Source: an uncultured Anaerolineae bacterium (GTDB taxonomy: Bacteria > Chloroflexota > Anaerolineae > J036 > Brachytrichaceae). Taken from it: DNA of 64,000 nt. The position numbers and the translations under genes were made by a program. How positions within the stretch are numbered: the stretch's first letter is position 1; each line of letters opens with the position of its first letter. The stretch lies in contig CALHLE010000029.1 in assembly GCA_938034415.1 (NCBI GenBank), forward strand, positions 1-64,000, in the 5' to 3' direction. The notes below the pieces were generated by a model that made no database searches, was not told the DNA's origin, and saw only the letters and a program-made list of their open reading frames with translations. Shown here piece after piece: positions 1 through 11,753 of this stretch.

Positions 1-1483
1 GCTCGGTCGTGCCCGGCTGGTCGTAGAGCAACCGCCGCCCTGTGCCGTCCATGTTCACCACATAGAGGCCGTAGTCCTGGTTAATGTCGTTCGCCCACGA
101 CACGATCAGTTTGCCGTTGGGCAGCACCTCCGGCTCGGTGAAGTATTCGCCCCTGAAGATGCCGTAGGAGCTGTTGTTGTAGTTAGGGCAATAGTAGTAA
201 GTGCGGCTGGAAAGGTCCAGGTCAGTCACGCCCATCAGCCGCACATATCGCTGCCCGCCGCGGCGGTAGAGGCGCAACCCGCCGAAGCCGGCCGCCTCGG
301 TCATGTTGTACATCGGGAAGAAGTTGGCGACGAATTCGCCGTTTGCTGTGAACGTCCCGCCGTAGGCGTGGTTGGCTTCCTCATTGCGGAAGAAGCCGCT
401 CCACATCTGCAAGTCCGTGCCGTCGGGGTTGATGGACGCCAGGTGCCAGGCGTTGCGCCAGAGCAGGTCGGCGTATTGCGGCTCGCCGGTGAGTTGGGTG
501 TTGCGGTCGGTCGTCAAGCCGTCCTTGCGGATGTAGCCGCCGCGCGGGTCGGTCACGGTGCTCATGTCGTTGATGGCGAAGCGGTAGTTGCGCCACCAGC
601 GCGCGAACACGATTTTGCCCGTCAACGGATCCACCGCCGGCCGGTCGGCGCCGTTGCGCTCGGAGGTGATGCGGCGCAGGTTGCTGCCGTCGGCGTTGAC
701 GACGAACAGGTTCGTCGTTCGGACGCCGCTGTACTGCGCATAGCTGGGATAGCGCGTGGATGCGAAGACGATGCGGCCGTCGGGCAGCCAGGCGGGATCG
801 GTGTCGTCATATCCGCCCAGGCTCGCCGGCAGCCCGCGGCTGGCCAGGTCCAGGTTCATGTCGGATCGCGTGACTTGCCGCAGGCCGCTGCCGTCCACGT
901 TAATGGTGTAAATGCGCCAGGCGCCGGGGTTGTTGGCCGGACCGAGGTTGTAGCTGCCCTGCGGCAGGCCGGCAAACACGATCCGCGTGCCGTCATAGGA
1001 GACGTCCGGCGCGTTCACGTCAATCAGGTATAGCGAGGCCGCCGTTGGGTTCGAGCCGTCCACCAGCGTGCGGATCGTGCCGTTCGGCTCGCGCACCAGC
1101 AGCTTGCCGGGCGCTGCCACACGGAAGCGGCTATGCGGGCCGACGCCCGGCTGGTCTTTGGCCGACGCGTAGTAGATGCTGCCGCGATCCGGTATCTGGC
1201 GCGACACGAACACCACCGGCCAGTTGACATCGGCGTCGAATTGGGCGGCGCTCACGATCGGCACATACGCCCGCGGCGTCAGCTCGGCGGCCGCGTTTGC
1301 CGTCGCAGCTCCGCCCTCAGGTCGCATGGCGGCTGTTTGCGAGATGGCGGTCTCGGCCGGGGCGACGAACGCAAGCGCGCAGCCGATGGCCAGGGTCAGC
1401 GAAACCGTGGTTGCAACAAGCCGCCGGATGTGCGCGACAGGTTGGCTCTCTGGATAAGCGTTATCGGTGGAATAGGACTGCAT
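1..1483 (-). CDS. Secreted TolB/PD40-like beta-propeller protein, C-terminus cut off by the window edge
   Basis: The frame stays open from an ATG at 1483 down to base 1, giving 494 residues with no stop. A GAGG Shine-Dalgarno site lies about 10 nt upstream. The N-terminus has a hydrophobic stretch (residues about 20-45, TTVSLTLAIGCALAFVAPA), read as a signal peptide or anchor. The body repeats propeller-like units: an Asp-Gly-Thr/Ser turn, then a strand (NVDGSGLRQVT, NADGSNLRRIT, NPDGTDLQMWS, NMDGTGRRLLY), alternating with 'DPAWLPDGRIVFAST'-type strands. This is the WD40-like PD40/TolB pattern, so a secreted or periplasmic-side propeller is likely. No catalytic motif is visible in the part present, and the substrate is unknown. 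Confidence 0.8.
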   Translation of the reverse strand, partial: MQSYSTDNAYPESQPVAHIRRLVATTVSLTLAIGCALAFVAPAETAISQTAAMRPEGGAATANAAAELTPRAYVPIVSAAQFDADVNWPVVFVSRQIPDRGSIYYASAKDQPGVGPHSRFRVAAPGKLLVREPNGTIRTLVDGSNPTAASLYLIDVNAPDVSYDGTRIVFAGLPQGSYNLGPANNPGAWRIYTINVDGSGLRQVTRSDMNLDLASRGLPASLGGYDDTDPAWLPDGRIVFASTRYPSYAQYSGVRTTNLFVVNADGSNLRRITSERNGADRPAVDPLTGKIVFARWWRNYRFAINDMSTVTDPRGGYIRKDGLTTDRNTQLTGEPQYADLLWRNAWHLASINPDGTDLQMWSGFFRNEEANHAYGGTFTANGEFVANFFPMYNMTEAAGFGGLRLYRRGGQRYVRLMGVTDLDLSSRTYYYCPNYNNSSYGIFRGEYFTEPEVLPNGKLIVSWANDINQDYGLYVVNMDGTGRRLLYDQPGTTE

Positions 1484-1527
1484 CTTTTCTTACCTCGCTT
1501 GATACAGACAGGCGTAACCGGGGTATT

Positions 1528-2013
1528 CTAGTATCGCTCGCGCAAAGCGCGTTGAATATCCCGTTCGGCATCGCGTTTGGCGGTGGCCTGCCGCTTATCG
1601 TATAGCTTCTTGCCCTTCGCCAGTGCGATCTCGACTTTTGCGCGTCCGCGCTTGAGATACGCCTTGGTCGCAATTGCGGTGTAGCCTTTGCGCTCGACGC
1701 CGCGCGCCAGTTCGAGGATCTCCTTCTTGTGCAACAGCAACTTGCGATCACGGCGTTCGCCATCCTGCGCTGCCGCGCGCGCGAAGCCCGTGGCGAGATC
1801 GTAGGTCGGGATGTAGGCGTTGAGCAACCACGCTTCACCGTCGCGGATTTGCACGAACGCATCGCGCAAATCCATTTTGCCCGCCCGAACCGACTTGATC
1901 TCCCCTCCGGTCAAGACGATGCCCGCCTCGAAACGCTCCTCGAGGGCGTAGTCGAAGGTTGCCCGACGATTGGATGCGACGATTTTTATCGAGTTGTCAT
2001 CGGCTTTGCTCAT
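1528..2013 (-). CDS. smpB: SsrA-binding protein SmpB
   Basis: 161 residues, the usual length. SmpB binds tmRNA and brings it to stalled ribosomes for trans-translation. Conserved blocks are visible: NRRATFDYALEERFEAGIVL near the N-terminus, the GGEIKSVRAGKMDLRDAF block, the LLLHKKEI block, and a basic C-terminal tail (DKRQATAKRDAERDIQRAL) that would enter the decoding centre. An in-frame ATG 135 nt further upstream exists, but the family N-terminus and an AGGTGGAG site just ahead of 2013 select this start. No tmRNA gene was seen nearby. Confidence 0.95.
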   Translation of the reverse strand: MSKADDNSIKIVASNRRATFDYALEERFEAGIVLTGGEIKSVRAGKMDLRDAFVQIRDGEAWLLNAYIPTYDLATGFARAAAQDGERRDRKLLLHKKEILELARGVERKGYTAIATKAYLKRGRAKVEIALAKGKKLYDKRQATAKRDAERDIQRALRERY

Positions 2014-2157
2014 CGTAACTCCACCTGCGAGGGCGACGATCTGACCATTACGCGACCCGCTCGCTGCTCGATGCGCATCGCAAAGAATAACAGATTGCAG
2101 GCATCGTCGCATTGCTCCCAGGGCGCGGAGACTCAACGCGCGCGACAACCGGCCGGA

Positions 2158-5100
2158 TCAGCGCGCGTCTGTCCCCATCATCGCCGCGGCGCGCGGCGCA
2201 ACTTCGTAGATCGTGACTCCCGGGTTCTGATAAGCGATGCGCAGGTCGCCGGCTTCGACCATCGCGTCAAATTTGTCGAGGCCGGCCGGATCGTTATACA
2301 GCCGCTCCATCTCGCCCACAATCACGTAACGCACGTCGTAGCGGCGAAGCAACCGGCGCGCGCGCGCGATGTCGGTTGTGCTGTAGAACTCGCGCACATC
2401 GGCGACGCGGTCTTCGACGACCGGCGCGCCGAGCGCCGCGCGCTGCTGCCGCTGATGCCATTCCCAGCCGACAACAGCCGGCAGGCCGGTGTAGATCGAG
2501 AAGCGCGCGCTCCAGCGATACTGATTCCCGCCGGCAGCGCCTTCCTCGATGATCGTCGGCGAACCTTCGACGTTGTCCTGCATCCAGCGGATGGCATCGT
2601 AGTCGTGTTGCAACGGGAACTCGGCCCGGCGGCCGGCGAACTCCTCGCTGCGCACCGCATACGGCATGTAGGCCATGCCGTCCAGGCCGCGCGGCGCCGC
2701 GCGCACGTAGCGATCGTCCACCTTGGCCGGTATGGCAAAGGCCGGATACAACATCGCCAGGAAGAAAGCCACGGCAAAGGCCGCCGTGAAGGCCACACGC
2801 CAGAAGACCTGCGAGAGACGCGGCGCGGTTGCGCGCTCGCCGGCAAACAGCGCCTCGACCGACCAGACCAGCGCAACCGCCGCCGAGACGCTCAACAGCA
2901 GCCAAGCCTGAATGTAGAGCTTGAACTGCGTGTTCATGCGCCCGATGTCGCCGCGCAGCGTGAACAGCTCGACGAACAAGGTGAGCGCGAACGCGCCCGC
3001 CGTCATCAGCCACAGCAGGCGAGTCGGCGACGAACGACCCGGCAGCCAGGCGGATGCGAAGGCCAGCGCCATCGCCGGCGCCGCGATGAAAGCCACCAGC
3101 GCTTCGCTCGGCGCCAGCAGCGCACCGATGGCGCAGCCGACGACCGCGGCAGCGCCCAGCATGATGCGCAGCGCCCGCTCCCCGACGAACAGCCCGCGCA
3201 GCAGGTAGAAGCCGATCGGGATGAGGAACAGGCCATAGATCGTGATGTAGGTTTCCAGCCGCGTGCGGTCGCCGCCCCAGGGATCAAGCTCGTTGTAGGC
3301 AGAGCCGTAGTTCACCAGGTAGGGCGCCATCGCCAAGCGCGTGAGCGCGACGAACGCGACAACCGACGGCAGCGCCCGGATGAGCGCAGACGGCAGCCGG
3401 CGCAGGTCGCACGTCTGGCCCTCATCGGATGCGAGCTGCCCCAGCGCCAGGCCGGCGACGACCAGCAGCAGGTAGGACGGATAGTCCCATGAGTTCGTCG
3501 GCCACAGCATGCCCACCGATGCTGCGCCGAGGGCGATGGCCGACCAATGCCGCGCGCCGGCGGCGAACGCCAGCCCAAATGCCAGCGCCAGATACGCCAG
3601 AGGCATCGCCATCATGTGCGCGTGCAGGTCAGCGTAGAGGAAGGTGAAAAGCGGGAACTCGGCGATCATCACCTCGGACGCCGGACGGGTCGGGTTCCAA
3701 TACGGCCACCAGGGCGCGATGGGCAGCGGCGCTCCCCCTAGCCACTTCAGCAGGCCGGTCACGAAAGCCACCGGCGCGGCGACGCCCTGCTCGATCCCCC
3801 CCAGCTTTTGCCATGCCGGGCCGACCACGCGAATCTGGTCGCCGTTGCCGATGAAGACAGCGAAGGTCGCAGCGATCAAACCAGTAGCGACGGCGCGCCG
3901 GAGCGCAGGGGCATTGCCGCCTTTGTGCGCTGCGTAGAACGATGCGCCCAGGCCGAACGCGCCGCACGCCGTCATGGCAAACAGCGTGGGAATGGCGAGG
4001 TTGTAGGCGACGGCCGGGTCAATGCCCAGCGCCTTGATCGGCGCGCCAACCATGACGAAGCCGTAGTAGTAATAGTTGATCGCCCCGCCGGCGAACCACG
4101 GGTCTTGCGGCGGAAAGTAGGTCGCTTTCAGCACGGCGTTGAGGTAGGCGAAGTCCATCGGCTTCTCGCCGCCGAAGAACGGGTGCCATAGGTCGGGATT
4201 GCCAGCGCGCACGAGCAGGAAAAGCGCGAAGGCGGTCAGGAACAGGGCCTCGCCGGCGAGCAGCACCGGCCAGCGTGCGCGCGCCAGCGCAATGATGGCA
4301 TTGCGGTGGAGATGGCCGACCGTCGCCGCAAGCGCGATGACGGCCAGGACCACCGCCCAGATCACGCCCGGCGTGAACGGCGCGATGCGCAGGCTGGCCA
4401 ACCACCACGCGATGAACGATGTGATCAGCAGGCCGAACACCTTCCCAAACGCATATCCGCCATCAACGAGAGATGCGCAAACCGGAAGCTGCGCGCCGGC
4501 GGAGCCATCTCGCATCCGAGCCGCCGCCCCCTGGCGCTGCGTCACGGCCGCCAGCACTATGAACCCCGCGATGCCCAGCGCCTCGATCAGCGCCAACCAG
4601 GCGAGGACGGCAAGCAATGGCGACCGATTCAGCGGCGAAGCGCGCGGGAAGAGGTCGCGCCATGTGCCGCCGGCCTGCTGCGCCTCGAGCGTATGCGGAT
4701 CGAGCAGCAGGCCGCCCGGCGCATTGCTGGCGCGCAGGGCGGTCTGGCGCAGCGTGCGGCGGTCTGCGTGCGGGCTGAGGGCCTGCTCGACGAGTGCGGA
4801 GGAATAGGCCGGCGTCTTCTTGAAGATCAGCACGCGCGGGTGGTCGTAGACCGAGAACGCCTCTTCGGCCTTGGGATAAGGCACTTCGATGCCCGGCGGC
4901 GTGCCCTGTACGCCTTCCGGACGCGCCAGGCGCTGCGGCATCTCCTGATCGTTGAAGATGAACGGGCCGATGCGCGGGAAGCGATTGAAATCGGCGCACA
5001 GCGCGAAGCCCAGCTCGCCGCCCATCAACGCGCGGTAGTAGGCGTTCGTCATGGGAAAGCGCCAGGGTAAGCGCGCCACTGACCCGTAGTGCCGGTTGCT

Positions 5101-7272
5101 GTTCAGCACGATGTAATCCGCCTCGTCCAGCGCGCGCAGGAACATCTCGTACTTGGCCGGATCGTCTTCGTTGTACACCGGCATATCGCCCCATGGGGTG
5201 CTGCTCAGCCCTCGGTAGTACCAGCCGAAGCCATCCTTGCCCTCGATGCGGAAGGGGATGCCTTCGTCGAAGTGCTGATTGGCGATGACGCTGGTGCGCG
5301 CGCGCACGCCGGGGCCGTCCAGCAGCGTCAACTCGAGCGTGTAGTCGGCGTCAGGCTCGATCACAGCCTCGTCGAAGAGGATGGTGGACGCATCGGGGCC
5401 GATGCGTTGCTGGGCCACGCCTAGCTCGGCCCAATTCAGCGCCTTCCACAGCCGGGCCCGGACTAACCCCTCGCCTTCCACATAGTTCAACGTGAAACGT
5501 GGCCGCCGCAACGGCGCGCCGACGCCGTCGGCCCGGGCGCTCACGCGAACCGTTGCGACGAAAGGCTCGCCCGGCTGTAGCGCGATGTCCTTGATCGGCA
5601 GTTGCACTTGGCGCGTCTGGCCAGCGGCGTCCCCCGAAAGCGTCAGCGCCGTCGGCACATGTGCGTAGATCCAGCGCGACGCCTCGGTGCGCGTCAGTTC
5701 GCCGTCGTAGATGCGCATGAACGCCAGCGTCCAAGCCAGCGCGCCGGCCAGCACGATGGCCATGAGCGCTGCGGGCAGATGGGACATTGGTCTGCGCCCC
5801 CCGCGTTCCGCCGGCCACCCCTTCCTCCACAGCGCCAATAAGACCACTGCCGCCGCGATGCACAGCATGGGGTAGATGGGCAACTGGTAGCGGAGGGATT
5901 TGACGAACTGCGTGCCCTGATACAGGAAGAAGCCGAAGATCCACAGCGCCGGCACGAGATAGGCATATCGGCGCCGGCCGCGCAGCAGCCGGCCAAGCAG
6001 GTAGAACGCGCCGATCACGGCGGTCACCCCCAGCGGCACGCCCAGCCCATAGAACACGATGTTGACGAGCGGAAAGAGGATCGGCGCGCGGTTGGCCCAC
6101 TGCCAGCCCCAGGGCGGATCGGCGGCGCCGGAGGACTGCGCTGCGGCAAACTGCAACTCGGCGATCCAGCGCGCCGACGGCGCGATGACCGGGCGAAGAA
6201 AAGCCGGGATGCGCTCGACGAGACGCGCCAGGGTTTCGGGCATCGGCGGCGTCTGCTGGCAAATTTGGAACTGTTCGGGATCGGTCAGCGTTTCGCAGGC
6301 GCGGATGGTATAGGCCCACTCGACCTCGCTGTTGCCCACAAAGCCGTAGGGCTGCGCCAGTCGGAAGCCGGCAAAGGCGGTCAATCCCGCTATCACCACG
6401 GCGACTAGCGCAGTGAGCACGGCCGGGCCGGTAGCGCGGCGATCGCGCATCATGGCGGTTGCGACGGCGACCACGGTAAGCGCCGCAGTTGGCCAGGCGC
6501 TGATCTTGCTGGCGACGGCCAGGCCGGAGCAAAGGCCGGCCAGCGCAGCGGTGACCCATAGCGCATACGCCCCGCGCCGGGAATGGATCTGCATCGTCGC
6601 CAGGCGCGCGCAGAAATAGAGGCACGCCGCGACGAACATCGTCAACGCGCTCTCGACGACGAAGAACTTGCTGTGCTGGATTTGCAGCACGGCCAGGGCG
6701 CTGAACGCCGCAGCCAGCAGGCCGACGCGCCAGCCGAACAGCCGCCGGCCGGTGAGATACACGATCAGCACAGTGAGCGTATCGGCCAGCATAGAGAGTA
6801 AGCGCCCGACCAGCCGGATGTGCTCATAGCCGGTGAAGAAGCCCTGGGTGCAATCGGCGACAGCCGCCCCAAAGAGCAACCGCCCAAGCAGCGCAGGGAT
6901 GGCGGCATTCGTCGGCGCACAGCCCTGATCGAGGAACTCGGCAACCGCCCGCCCGCCGAAAAGCGGCAGTGTGCCATACACCCAGCTCTGCCGGTTGTTG
7001 TAGGGATTGAGCGGCGACTGAGCCGGGTCGAGATATTCGCCCAGGTCGCTCGGCATCTGCAACGCCGAGACCACGTTCGTCACGTGGCGCTCGTCGGGGT
7101 GGTTATATTGGCTCTGGTCCCAGTTGAGGTCGTGAAAGCGCAGCGCCGAGGCGACGACGAGGATGACGAACAAAGCGACCGGGTGCAGGTATCGCCGCGG
7201 GGGGGTGCGCCGGTCGCTTGAGGAGATGGAGCTTGCTTCGGCGGGAGCGGCCTCGGTCAACTCCGTAGACAT
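2158..7272 (-). CDS. Giant membrane protein: GT-C glycosyltransferase-like N-half fused to a DUF2298 (Chlor_Arch_YYY) C-half
   Basis: 1704 residues with many hydrophobic segments. The N-terminal half looks like a PMT/ArnT-type GT-C transferase: a first membrane segment at residues 31-44, then an acidic loop motif NHPDERH (Asp60-Glu61) where such enzymes carry catalytic acids. Around residue 1065 lies the tyrosine run INYYYYGF, typical of the TIGR03662 Chlor_Arch_YYY family known from Chloroflexi and Archaea. The C-terminal part has soluble segments such as DYDAIRWMQDNV and ends in a cytoplasm-like domain. The likely role is transfer of a lipid-linked sugar to an envelope component; donor and acceptor are unknown. 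It is monocistronic with its own TATAAT 11 nt before the ATG. Confidence 0.85.
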   Translation of the reverse strand: MSTELTEAAPAEASSISSSDRRTPPRRYLHPVALFVILVVASALRFHDLNWDQSQYNHPDERHVTNVVSALQMPSDLGEYLDPAQSPLNPYNNRQSWVYGTLPLFGGRAVAEFLDQGCAPTNAAIPALLGRLLFGAAVADCTQGFFTGYEHIRLVGRLLSMLADTLTVLIVYLTGRRLFGWRVGLLAAAFSALAVLQIQHSKFFVVESALTMFVAACLYFCARLATMQIHSRRGAYALWVTAALAGLCSGLAVASKISAWPTAALTVVAVATAMMRDRRATGPAVLTALVAVVIAGLTAFAGFRLAQPYGFVGNSEVEWAYTIRACETLTDPEQFQICQQTPPMPETLARLVERIPAFLRPVIAPSARWIAELQFAAAQSSGAADPPWGWQWANRAPILFPLVNIVFYGLGVPLGVTAVIGAFYLLGRLLRGRRRYAYLVPALWIFGFFLYQGTQFVKSLRYQLPIYPMLCIAAAVVLLALWRKGWPAERGGRRPMSHLPAALMAIVLAGALAWTLAFMRIYDGELTRTEASRWIYAHVPTALTLSGDAAGQTRQVQLPIKDIALQPGEPFVATVRVSARADGVGAPLRRPRFTLNYVEGEGLVRARLWKALNWAELGVAQQRIGPDASTILFDEAVIEPDADYTLELTLLDGPGVRARTSVIANQHFDEGIPFRIEGKDGFGWYYRGLSSTPWGDMPVYNEDDPAKYEMFLRALDEADYIVLNSNRHYGSVARLPWRFPMTNAYYRALMGGELGFALCADFNRFPRIGPFIFNDQEMPQRLARPEGVQGTPPGIEVPYPKAEEAFSVYDHPRVLIFKKTPAYSSALVEQALSPHADRRTLRQTALRASNAPGGLLLDPHTLEAQQAGGTWRDLFPRASPLNRSPLLAVLAWLALIEALGIAGFIVLAAVTQRQGAAARMRDGSAGAQLPVCASLVDGGYAFGKVFGLLITSFIAWWLASLRIAPFTPGVIWAVVLAVIALAATVGHLHRNAIIALARARWPVLLAGEALFLTAFALFLLVRAGNPDLWHPFFGGEKPMDFAYLNAVLKATYFPPQDPWFAGGAINYYYYGFVMVGAPIKALGIDPAVAYNLAIPTLFAMTACGAFGLGASFYAAHKGGNAPALRRAVATGLIAATFAVFIGNGDQIRVVGPAWQKLGGIEQGVAAPVAFVTGLLKWLGGAPLPIAPWWPYWNPTRPASEVMIAEFPLFTFLYADLHAHMMAMPLAYLALAFGLAFAAGARHWSAIALGAASVGMLWPTNSWDYPSYLLLVVAGLALGQLASDEGQTCDLRRLPSALIRALPSVVAFVALTRLAMAPYLVNYGSAYNELDPWGGDRTRLETYITIYGLFLIPIGFYLLRGLFVGERALRIMLGAAAVVGCAIGALLAPSEALVAFIAAPAMALAFASAWLPGRSSPTRLLWLMTAGAFALTLFVELFTLRGDIGRMNTQFKLYIQAWLLLSVSAAVALVWSVEALFAGERATAPRLSQVFWRVAFTAAFAVAFFLAMLYPAFAIPAKVDDRYVRAAPRGLDGMAYMPYAVRSEEFAGRRAEFPLQHDYDAIRWMQDNVEGSPTIIEEGAAGGNQYRWSARFSIYTGLPAVVGWEWHQRQQRAALGAPVVEDRVADVREFYSTTDIARARRLLRRYDVRYVIVGEMERLYNDPAGLDKFDAMVEAGDLRIAYQNPGVTIYEVAPRAAAMMGTDAR

Positions 7273-7283
7273 CGCTGCGCGCG

Positions 7284-7289
7284 ATTATA
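7284..7289 (-). promoter_or_regulatory. -10 box of the DUF2298 gene
   Basis: Perfect TATAAT on the minus strand, 11 nt before the ATG at 7272. The predicted transcript has only about 4 nt of leader. No convincing -35 is visible. Confidence 0.6.
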
Positions 7290-7343
7290 TCGGGCAGGCG
7301 GCGATGGCCAGGATCACAAAGGCCGAACAATCGGGCAGATGCG

Positions 7344-7381
7344 AAAAAACAAGAACCCGAAGCCTATTGAGGCTTCGGGTT
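7344..7381 (-). terminator. Rho-independent terminator of the initiator tRNA gene
   Basis: Perfect 12-bp inverted repeat (7354-7365 with 7370-7381, 4-nt loop). On the minus strand it is followed within 4 nt by six T residues (7349-7344). It begins 8 nt after the tRNA 3' end and also shields the DUF2298 promoter downstream. Confidence 0.9.
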
Positions 7382-7389
7382 TCACAAGA

Positions 7390-7461
7390 TAGCGGGAGTA
7401 GGATTCGAACCTACGACCTTCAGGTTATGAGCCTGACGAGCTGCCACTGCTCTATCCCGCA
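7390..7461 (-). tRNA. tRNA-Met (CAU), initiator type
   Basis: A 72-nt cloverleaf with anticodon CAT in the loop CTCATAA. The T-arm is GTAGG-TTCGAAT-CCTAC and the D-stem begins GAGC, the AGAGCAG pattern of initiator rather than elongator tRNA-Met. The 1:72 position is a U-U mismatch, matching the unpaired end that marks initiators. The anticodon stem is TCAGG/CCTGA, so the first of the usual three G:C pairs is A:U. CCA is not encoded. Confidence 0.93.
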
Positions 7462-7463
7462 TC

Positions 7464-7653
7464 GGCGCTTGTGATTATATGCACAACTGAATTTTGGTCA
7501 AGGGTATGTGCTGAGGCAAGCGCATTCCTCCGCGGGGACGGGAGCGCTGGAAGTCTTCCCATCCCTAAGTCGGCGAAGGGAGCGCCCCAGGTTTGCCTGA
7601 TGCAATCGCTAGAGCCGGCGGCGCGTATAATCTCGGCCTAGAACAAACGTCCT
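7464..7653 (+). promoter_or_regulatory. gyrA upstream region with TATAAT at 7626-7631
   Basis: A perfect TATAAT lies 22 nt before the gyrA ATG, giving a leader of roughly 15 nt. No clear -35 sits at 17 nt spacing. Nothing else coding is recognised in this gap. Confidence 0.55.
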
Positions 7654-10350
<2,697 letters not shown>

Positions 10351-10372
10351 CGCGAGCGGCCAGATCGGGGAT

Positions 10373-10403
10373 GGTTAGGCGGAGGTGTTGCCTCCGCATA
10401 ACC
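10373..10403. terminator. Hairpin between convergent gyrA and desaturase genes
   Basis: GGTTA and GCGGAGG pair with CCTCCGC and TAACC around a TGTTG loop, with one bulged pair. It lies in the 62-nt gap between the two stop codons. There is no T-run, so a bidirectional terminator role is plausible rather than proven. Confidence 0.5.
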
Positions 10404-10412
10404 TCAACACAA

Positions 10413-11651
10413 TCATGCGGGTTGCCGGCCAAACTCCCGCAGCGATTGCCAGTGGTTCTTCAGCGCGGCGCGGAAAGTGGGATAGCAACGATAGGTCAGG
10501 CCAAACTCCTCGCACGTCGCCTTCACGATCGGCGCGATCTTCGGATACACCAGATGGCACATGTGCGGAAAGAGGTGATGCTCGATCTGGTAGTTCAAGC
10601 CGCCCACATACCAATTCAGAACGGGATTGTTCGGCGCAAAGTTGCTCGTGGTCTGCACCTCGTGGATCGCCCACTCATTCTCGATCTTGAGCGGGTCGCC
10701 CGTCGGCTCGGGGAACTCCACATCGTCCATCACGTGCGCCATCTGCAAGATGACGGCCATGACGAAGCCGGTGACGATGGACGTGACGGCAAAGATAACC
10801 AGCGCCCCGCCGACGCCGAACACCAGCGCCGGCAACACCAGATACACCATCAAGTTGATCAAGCGGCCGATCCAGAACACGATTTTGTCGTTGCGCGACA
10901 TGGGCGGATATCGAAAGGTGTCGCCCGACTTGCCGGTGAAATACACCCGGAAGTTGCGGCCGATCAGTAGACCGACGCCGGCCAGCGCATACACGATCGG
11001 CGCATACAGATGCTGGAAGCGGTGAATCGGCTTCCAGATGTCGCGCGGGCTGTTGCGCACCCAGCCGTCCATCTCCAACCCCTCGTCCAGGCCGGCGATA
11101 TTGGTATAGGTGTGATGCCAAATGTTGTGTTGCTGCCGCCAAATGAAGTTGCTCAGCCCAACCAGCTCGACGGTCAAGCCGAGCAAACGGTTCACCCACG
11201 GCCGATTGGAGTAGCCGTTATGGTTGGCGTCGTGCATGATGTTGAAGCCGATGCCGCTCGTCGCCAGCCCAAATGAGATCGCGAAGAACAGCGTGACGAG
11301 AAAGTGCCAGCCGGCGACGCCGCTATAGAGCATCAACCCATAGCTGATCGCCCACCAGCTCAGGCAGATGGCCGACTTGACGTACATGGCCGGCAAGTCA
11401 CGCGCGCGCAGATTGTTCTCCTTCAGGAAGGTTTCGACGCGCTGCACCACCGTTCGGCGAAAGCCGTACTGCTTGGTGAAGGGCACGGATCGAACGGGGG
11501 TTTGCTTGACTGCCGGGATGACCGGAGATTCGAACGTCGTCTTCGATAAGGTTGAAGCGGATTGGATAAGTGACACGGCGACCTGATTTACCTGCCTTTC
11601 GTAGTTGTTCCTCGGTGACTCAACATGCGCCGTCGTAGGGCCGTCGGTCAA
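10413..11651 (-). CDS. Membrane fatty acid desaturase, front-end (acyl-lipid delta-6-like) type
   Basis: 412 residues with paired hydrophobic segments and three histidine boxes: HDANH (140-144), HNIWHH (175-180) and QIEHH (355-359). Glutamine in place of the first His of box 3 is the mark of front-end desaturases, which insert a double bond between an existing one and the carboxyl end. There is no cytochrome b5 domain, so ferredoxin-type electron supply, as in cyanobacterial DesD, is likely. The start is uncertain: the longest frame begins with TTG at 11651, and a GTG at 11576 would still leave the fold intact. Neither has a good Shine-Dalgarno site. Confidence 0.88.
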   Translation of the reverse strand: MTDGPTTAHVESPRNNYERQVNQVAVSLIQSASTLSKTTFESPVIPAVKQTPVRSVPFTKQYGFRRTVVQRVETFLKENNLRARDLPAMYVKSAICLSWWAISYGLMLYSGVAGWHFLVTLFFAISFGLATSGIGFNIMHDANHNGYSNRPWVNRLLGLTVELVGLSNFIWRQQHNIWHHTYTNIAGLDEGLEMDGWVRNSPRDIWKPIHRFQHLYAPIVYALAGVGLLIGRNFRVYFTGKSGDTFRYPPMSRNDKIVFWIGRLINLMVYLVLPALVFGVGGALVIFAVTSIVTGFVMAVILQMAHVMDDVEFPEPTGDPLKIENEWAIHEVQTTSNFAPNNPVLNWYVGGLNYQIEHHLFPHMCHLVYPKIAPIVKATCEEFGLTYRCYPTFRAALKNHWQSLREFGRQPA

Positions 11652-11674
11652 GAGGGATGTATCTTGACTCAGAC

Positions 11675-11698
11675 GTTACCACAGGTTGGTGTGGCAAC
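11675..11698. repeat. Inverted repeat upstream of the desaturase gene
   Basis: GTTACCACA and TGTGGCAAC form a 9-bp arm (one G:U-type mismatch) around a 6-nt spacer, 24 nt upstream of the longest desaturase frame. It could be an operator for the desaturase or a 3' hairpin of the upstream membrane-protein operon. No T-run follows. Confidence 0.4.
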
Positions 11699-11753
11699 GC
11701 TAAGCGCGTCGCATCGGCGCGCGCAAAAGCCGCGCGGTCGCGTCGCGCGGGCG

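Noticed and set aside
1528-2148. A tmRNA gene next to smpB
   Set aside because: I looked for the tRNA-like ends and tag frame near smpB on both strands and saw none.
1729-3492. A 587-codon open frame on the plus strand opposite the DUF2298 and smpB genes
   Set aside because: Its translation is Arg/Gln/Ala-rich low complexity, mirrors the codons of the real minus-strand genes and has no family features.
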